A stretch of 60,493 nt of DNA from an uncultured Muribaculaceae bacterium (GTDB lineage: Bacteria > Bacteroidota > Bacteroidia > Bacteroidales > Muribaculaceae), in the NCBI GenBank assembly GCA_905233915.1, contig CAJOFM010000013.1:1-60493 (forward strand), written 5' to 3'. Shown here in pieces: positions 57,660 through 60,493 of this stretch. Below the pieces are notes generated by a model, which had not been told where the DNA came from, did not search any database, and was given only the letters and a program-made list of their open reading frames with translations. Positions within the stretch are counted from its first letter, which is position 1, and the number at the start of each line of letters is the position of its first letter. A program made the translations under genes and the position numbers.

Positions 57660-59084
57660 CTAATTGTTTGACCCGCGCACAGGGCGGACGGTTAATCCGA
57701 AACTGCGTTCTTGTTTGTCCCAACCAGGGATGCTGCCCGAAAAGAAAAGTTGGTTGTAAGCATAAAGCGACATTCCATAGTAAAGCGAGTGTGACCAATA
57801 GTAGCCGAATGTGCCTTCAGAGACGATCCTGGCCCCGTCTTTATAACCCGCAGCGGGCAAGAACAAGGTTTTTCCGCTGGGGCCGGTGCCCAAATAGCCA
57901 TGCACGCCGTTCCTTGTCGTCCACTCCCAAGTGCAGTGCTCTCTCAGTTCGTCCACTTGAGCCTTGGTCGGCATTTGCCACGACCCTCCCCAGTTTGCTT
58001 GGGCAGCATCGTCGGCAGATTCCAGTTCTTCCTTATTGTCTACTGTGCCGTAGGATCTTTGGTAGTTGTACTTCGTCAGAGAGTCCCAAGTGCCGTTGCA
58101 CCACTTGTAGTTGTCCCAGCTATAGCTCTCCTTGGGAGCGGTCTCGCCCCAGGCGTAGTAGTTGCCGTACTGCTCAGGACTGCTGGCGCCGATGTTGCAC
58201 GTTGCCCACAGGGTGCCGCTGGGCAGGCCTAGGTCAACATACTCGTGGCCATCGGGAACCGGCGAGCTGCCACCCAGGATGATGTCGATAACGGTATTGA
58301 TGTCGGCGATGTTGATCTCACCGTCATGGTTGACATCAGCAGCATTGTTATTGCCGCCACCCAGCACCACATCGATCACTGCATTCACGTCGGCAATGTT
58401 GACCTCGCCGTCACCGTTCACGTCGCCAGGGGCGCTGGCACGGGATATGATGATGTGAGTGGCACGACTTCCGCTGCCCTCGGCGATGAAATAGCCATTT
58501 TCGTCATGCTCGATATAGGCACCTTGGGGATAAGTGATCGCACAATTTTGGAACGTAATGTGTTCACCTATTCGCTCGATGACACCATTGATGTCAGCTT
58601 GTACGTTGTCAAAAGTGAGCGCACACAATACTCCATCCCCATTATTCATAATGCCCTTAGTGGTCTGCAAGGTGATGTCTTTGATGGTTAGGCGGGCGCA
58701 TTTGAGATAAATGCCACGCATAATGCTGGAAAGGTAGAGGTTGCCCTTGCCTTGAATGGTCACGTTTTTACTATTAGTGCCTTCAAGACCTATAGCAACA
58801 AAACCTGTTGTGGTCAGCCGACAGTTACCTTGGATGACAATGGTCGCATCTTCAGTGAGACGGATAGGATAGACGTAATCGTAGGGCGTCTCGCTGGCGT
58901 GTTCAACAACGGCATTGTTGAGCGTGAGCGTGCGGCTGCTTTTGTTCCATGTGACTGTTCCGCTCTTGATGAATGGACAGTTGAAATGTCCGTTTGCATC
59001 GGGGCTCACGTCGCAAACGGTGATTTCAGCAACAGCACCGAGGGCCGCTACAAGTGACAGGCAAAGAAAGAGTATTTTTTTCAT
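57660..59084 (-). CDS. Secreted dockerin/FISUMP-domain protein
   Basis: The 474-residue protein has a signal peptide (1-19). An N-terminal beta-helix-like carbohydrate-binding-type region (20-215) has repeated VTIQGKGNLYLSS and RLTIKDITLQTT strands. Two canonical dockerin repeats follow, DVNGDGEVNIADV (221-233) and DVNHDGEINIADI (250-262). A C-terminal FISUMP (Fib_succ_major) domain (280-474) starts YVDLGLPSGTLWATCNIGA and has YYAWGET and WQMPTKAQVDEL. As in the CotH protein, the dockerin lies between two domains. Function unknown; probably surface or matrix associated. Confidence 0.87.
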   Translation of the reverse strand: MKKILFLCLSLVAALGAVAEITVCDVSPDANGHFNCPFIKSGTVTWNKSSRTLTLNNAVVEHASETPYDYVYPIRLTEDATIVIQGNCRLTTTGFVAIGLEGTNSKNVTIQGKGNLYLSSIMRGIYLKCARLTIKDITLQTTKGIMNNGDGVLCALTFDNVQADINGVIERIGEHITFQNCAITYPQGAYIEHDENGYFIAEGSGSRATHIIISRASAPGDVNGDGEVNIADVNAVIDVVLGGGNNNAADVNHDGEINIADINTVIDIILGGSSPVPDGHEYVDLGLPSGTLWATCNIGASSPEQYGNYYAWGETAPKESYSWDNYKWCNGTWDSLTKYNYQRSYGTVDNKEELESADDAAQANWGGSWQMPTKAQVDELREHCTWEWTTRNGVHGYLGTGPSGKTLFLPAAGYKDGARIVSEGTFGYYWSHSLYYGMSLYAYNQLFFSGSIPGWDKQERSFGLTVRPVRGSNN

Positions 59085-59116
59085 AACATTGTATTGTATT
59101 AGCTAGATAGTGATGT

Positions 59117-59680
59117 TTATTCTTTGGGATTCTGGATAATCCAGTCAAAGGCGAGCCTCAGGTCATTGGCCTGATAGACGACATGATCCTGCATGAAATC
59201 GGTGGCAGGCGGGCCCAGGACGAGGTAGGTGCTCCCGTCATGGAAATAGAACTGGCGGTCTAAACGTTTCCCGTTTTCGTCATAGTCCTGTATCGAGGCG
59301 AACAGCAGACGCTGGGAAGACGAGTCAAAAAGGTACTCCTCGTTGTACTTCAGTTTCCCGATATTATAACTGCGGGTGACGAAGTAGAGGGGGTGGTAGA
59401 GGAAATGCGGATCTGCATCTGAGTCATCGGGCATCCAGTAGGTGCCCTGGACGGTGTTGTAGAAGAAGTGGAGCGTCTCGGTGGTTTTGCCTTGCCCATG
59501 CACGGTGTAGCTGAGCGTGGTCACCATCTCGTTGCCCAGGCTCTTGTTCTTCTTAGTGGCCTCTTTTGCCTCTTGATAGGCCTTGTTGATGGAAGAGATG
59601 ATAAGGTCGGGCTGCTGGGCGGCAGCGATAAGCGCTGTGATGGTGCAACCCAAAAGCAATAATGTTCTGAAGATTTTCAT
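59117..59680 (-). CDS. Exported protein of unknown function
   Basis: The 187-residue protein has a signal peptide (about 1-22, LLLLGCTITALIAAAQQ) and then an alpha/beta region with ETLHFFYNTVQGTYW and LRLAFDWIIQNP. No family recognised. The start at 59680 follows the minus-strand promoter (59708-59736); the longer frame to 59728 overlaps it. It is 32 bases upstream of the dockerin/FISUMP gene and could be co-transcribed with it. Confidence 0.7.
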   Translation of the reverse strand: MKIFRTLLLLGCTITALIAAAQQPDLIISSINKAYQEAKEATKKNKSLGNEMVTTLSYTVHGQGKTTETLHFFYNTVQGTYWMPDDSDADPHFLYHPLYFVTRSYNIGKLKYNEEYLFDSSSQRLLFASIQDYDENGKRLDRQFYFHDGSTYLVLGPPATDFMQDHVVYQANDLRLAFDWIIQNPKE

Positions 59681-59707
59681 AATTACAGGTTTAAATTTGA
59701 AGATGTG

Positions 59708-59736
59708 CAAAGATAGCATTTTTTTCACAAAAACAA
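59708..59736 (-). promoter_or_regulatory. Promoter of the 187-residue exported protein
   Basis: Minus strand: -33 TTG (59734-59736), 18-base spacer, -7 TATCTTTG (59708-59715). Confidence 0.6.
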
Positions 59737-59807
59737 CACTGTTTTCGGAAGTTATTCATTTCGTGGATGGTGGCGGCTGCGGTTTTGGCGAGATTTTTGC
59801 CATTTTG

Positions 59808-59838
59808 TTGGTCAGGTGTAAAATGCGTTGTAACTTTG
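59808..59838 (+). promoter_or_regulatory. Promoter of the last gene
   Basis: -33 TTG (59808-59810), 20-base spacer, -7 TAACTTTG (59831-59838). Confidence 0.7.
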
Positions 59839-59868
59839 CAGTATCACATTAATTAAATACTAGGAGAT

Positions 59869-60486
59869 ATGAAAAGGACGATAATTTTGATGATGACTGC
59901 TATCTTTCTGTGCAGTGGCATGACGTGTATGAATGCTTCTCAGTCCAATTCAAAGGCTGAGGCCCCTATCACCAGGGAGGAGTCGGACAAGGCTTTCATG
60001 GCTCAGATAGAGAAGAACGCTGAGTTCTATGCTGCCTTGAATGGCTATCTGGCTGAAAAAATCGGCTCACAATACGCTCCGGGTGAACTGTGTATCCCTT
60101 GTCCCACAGTTGTTGCCAGCGTTCCGCAAGATGATGGCACCCAGCACGTGCTGGGCGACTTCTGGGTGTTTAACTACAACGTGGTGGGCGATACGCTCAA
60201 GACGGTTTCCGGCGGTTCGCATCCCGGTGCGATGATTCTCAAGAAGACCGATAAGGGTTATGAGGTCATCTCGTTTGAGCAGGTGGAAGACGGCAGCAAC
60301 AACCTGGCGAGCGCCAAGCGCATCTTTGGCGACATGTACGAGGCTTTCCACAGCATCAACAGTGACGAGGAGACCCGCGAACAGGTCCGTTCACTCTTCA
60401 TTGCCAAGTATGTGAAGGACAACAAGCTGCCCGTCAAGTTCTATCAGGACTTCGGCTGGCCCGCCAGGGAAATCCCCGCCCTGTAA
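59869..60486 (+). CDS. Exported protein of unknown function
   Basis: The 205-residue protein has a signal-like N-terminus (about 1-24). It might be a lipoprotein at Cys20 or Cys15, but neither site is a convincing lipobox. A domain with ALNGYLAEKIGSQYAPGELCIPCPTVV and a long strand FWVFNYNVVGDTLKTVSGGSHPGAM follows. I do not recognise the family. The C-terminal end (KFYQDFGWPAREIPAL) is complete. Only seven bases of the window remain. Confidence 0.72.
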   Translation: MKRTIILMMTAIFLCSGMTCMNASQSNSKAEAPITREESDKAFMAQIEKNAEFYAALNGYLAEKIGSQYAPGELCIPCPTVVASVPQDDGTQHVLGDFWVFNYNVVGDTLKTVSGGSHPGAMILKKTDKGYEVISFEQVEDGSNNLASAKRIFGDMYEAFHSINSDEETREQVRSLFIAKYVKDNKLPVKFYQDFGWPAREIPAL

Positions 60487-60493
60487 CTAAAAA

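Overview
The window is a chromosomal segment of a Bacteroidales bacterium, probably Prevotellaceae or Muribaculaceae. Three things point there. Promoters are of the Bacteroidetes type (-7 box TAnnTTTG, -33 box TTG/TTTG about 19-21 bases upstream) and Shine-Dalgarno sites are rare. The family set is typical (BspA-like leucine-rich repeats, FISUMP, BACON-like lipoprotein, DUF4421, TamB, RprXY-like two-component pair). Dockerin-like tails are frequent on secreted proteins. Most of the window is moderately GC-rich housekeeping DNA; 44.3-49.8 kb is visibly AT-rich and looks like an accessory island. I saw no tRNA, rRNA or CRISPR array.

Layout. 0-10 kb: end of a surface protein, an ADP-forming acyl-CoA synthetase, dapF, a MalY/PatB-type enzyme, then the iorA-iorB-aminotransferase operon. 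The synthetase and the ior operon together can transaminate amino acids, oxidatively decarboxylate the 2-oxo acids to acyl-CoA and recover ATP. 10-23 kb: patatin/outer-membrane protein, dTDP-glucose 4,6-dehydratase, a HigBA toxin-antitoxin operon with a palindromic operator, a histidine kinase/response regulator pair divergent from an outer-membrane barrel, a PIG-L deacetylase, a VanX-like lipoprotein dipeptidase and dnaX. 23-30 kb: secreted CotH-kinase protein with a dockerin, gamma carbonic anhydrase, aminopeptidase P, NAD synthetase. 30-43 kb: TamB, DUF4421 protein, giant leucine-rich-repeat protein, tsaD between two copies of a 233-bp palindromic repeat, a PASTA protein, an RluD-like pseudouridine synthase and a small secreted 22-residue-repeat protein.

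43-50 kb: two small secreted proteins, then the two-gene AT-rich island. One gene encodes a 1515-residue membrane-inserted P-loop NTPase with transmembrane segments between Walker A and Walker B (KAP-like) and a long helical/TPR tail. The other encodes a 298-residue two-helix membrane protein with a repetitive coiled-coil tail. This pair is the best candidate for an undescribed system, plausibly defence against phage or plasmids. 50-60 kb: acyltransferase, metallophosphoesterase, Tex, small membrane protein, Ste24-like protease, a REP-associated tyrosine transposase (RAYT) with an extra DprA/SLOG-like domain, a dockerin/FISUMP protein and two small secreted proteins.

Two themes cross the window. 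Five secreted proteins carry type I dockerin-like calcium-binding repeats with no cohesin nearby. Many intergenic gaps hold short GC-rich hairpins of one style, which may be the REP sequences served by the RAYT.
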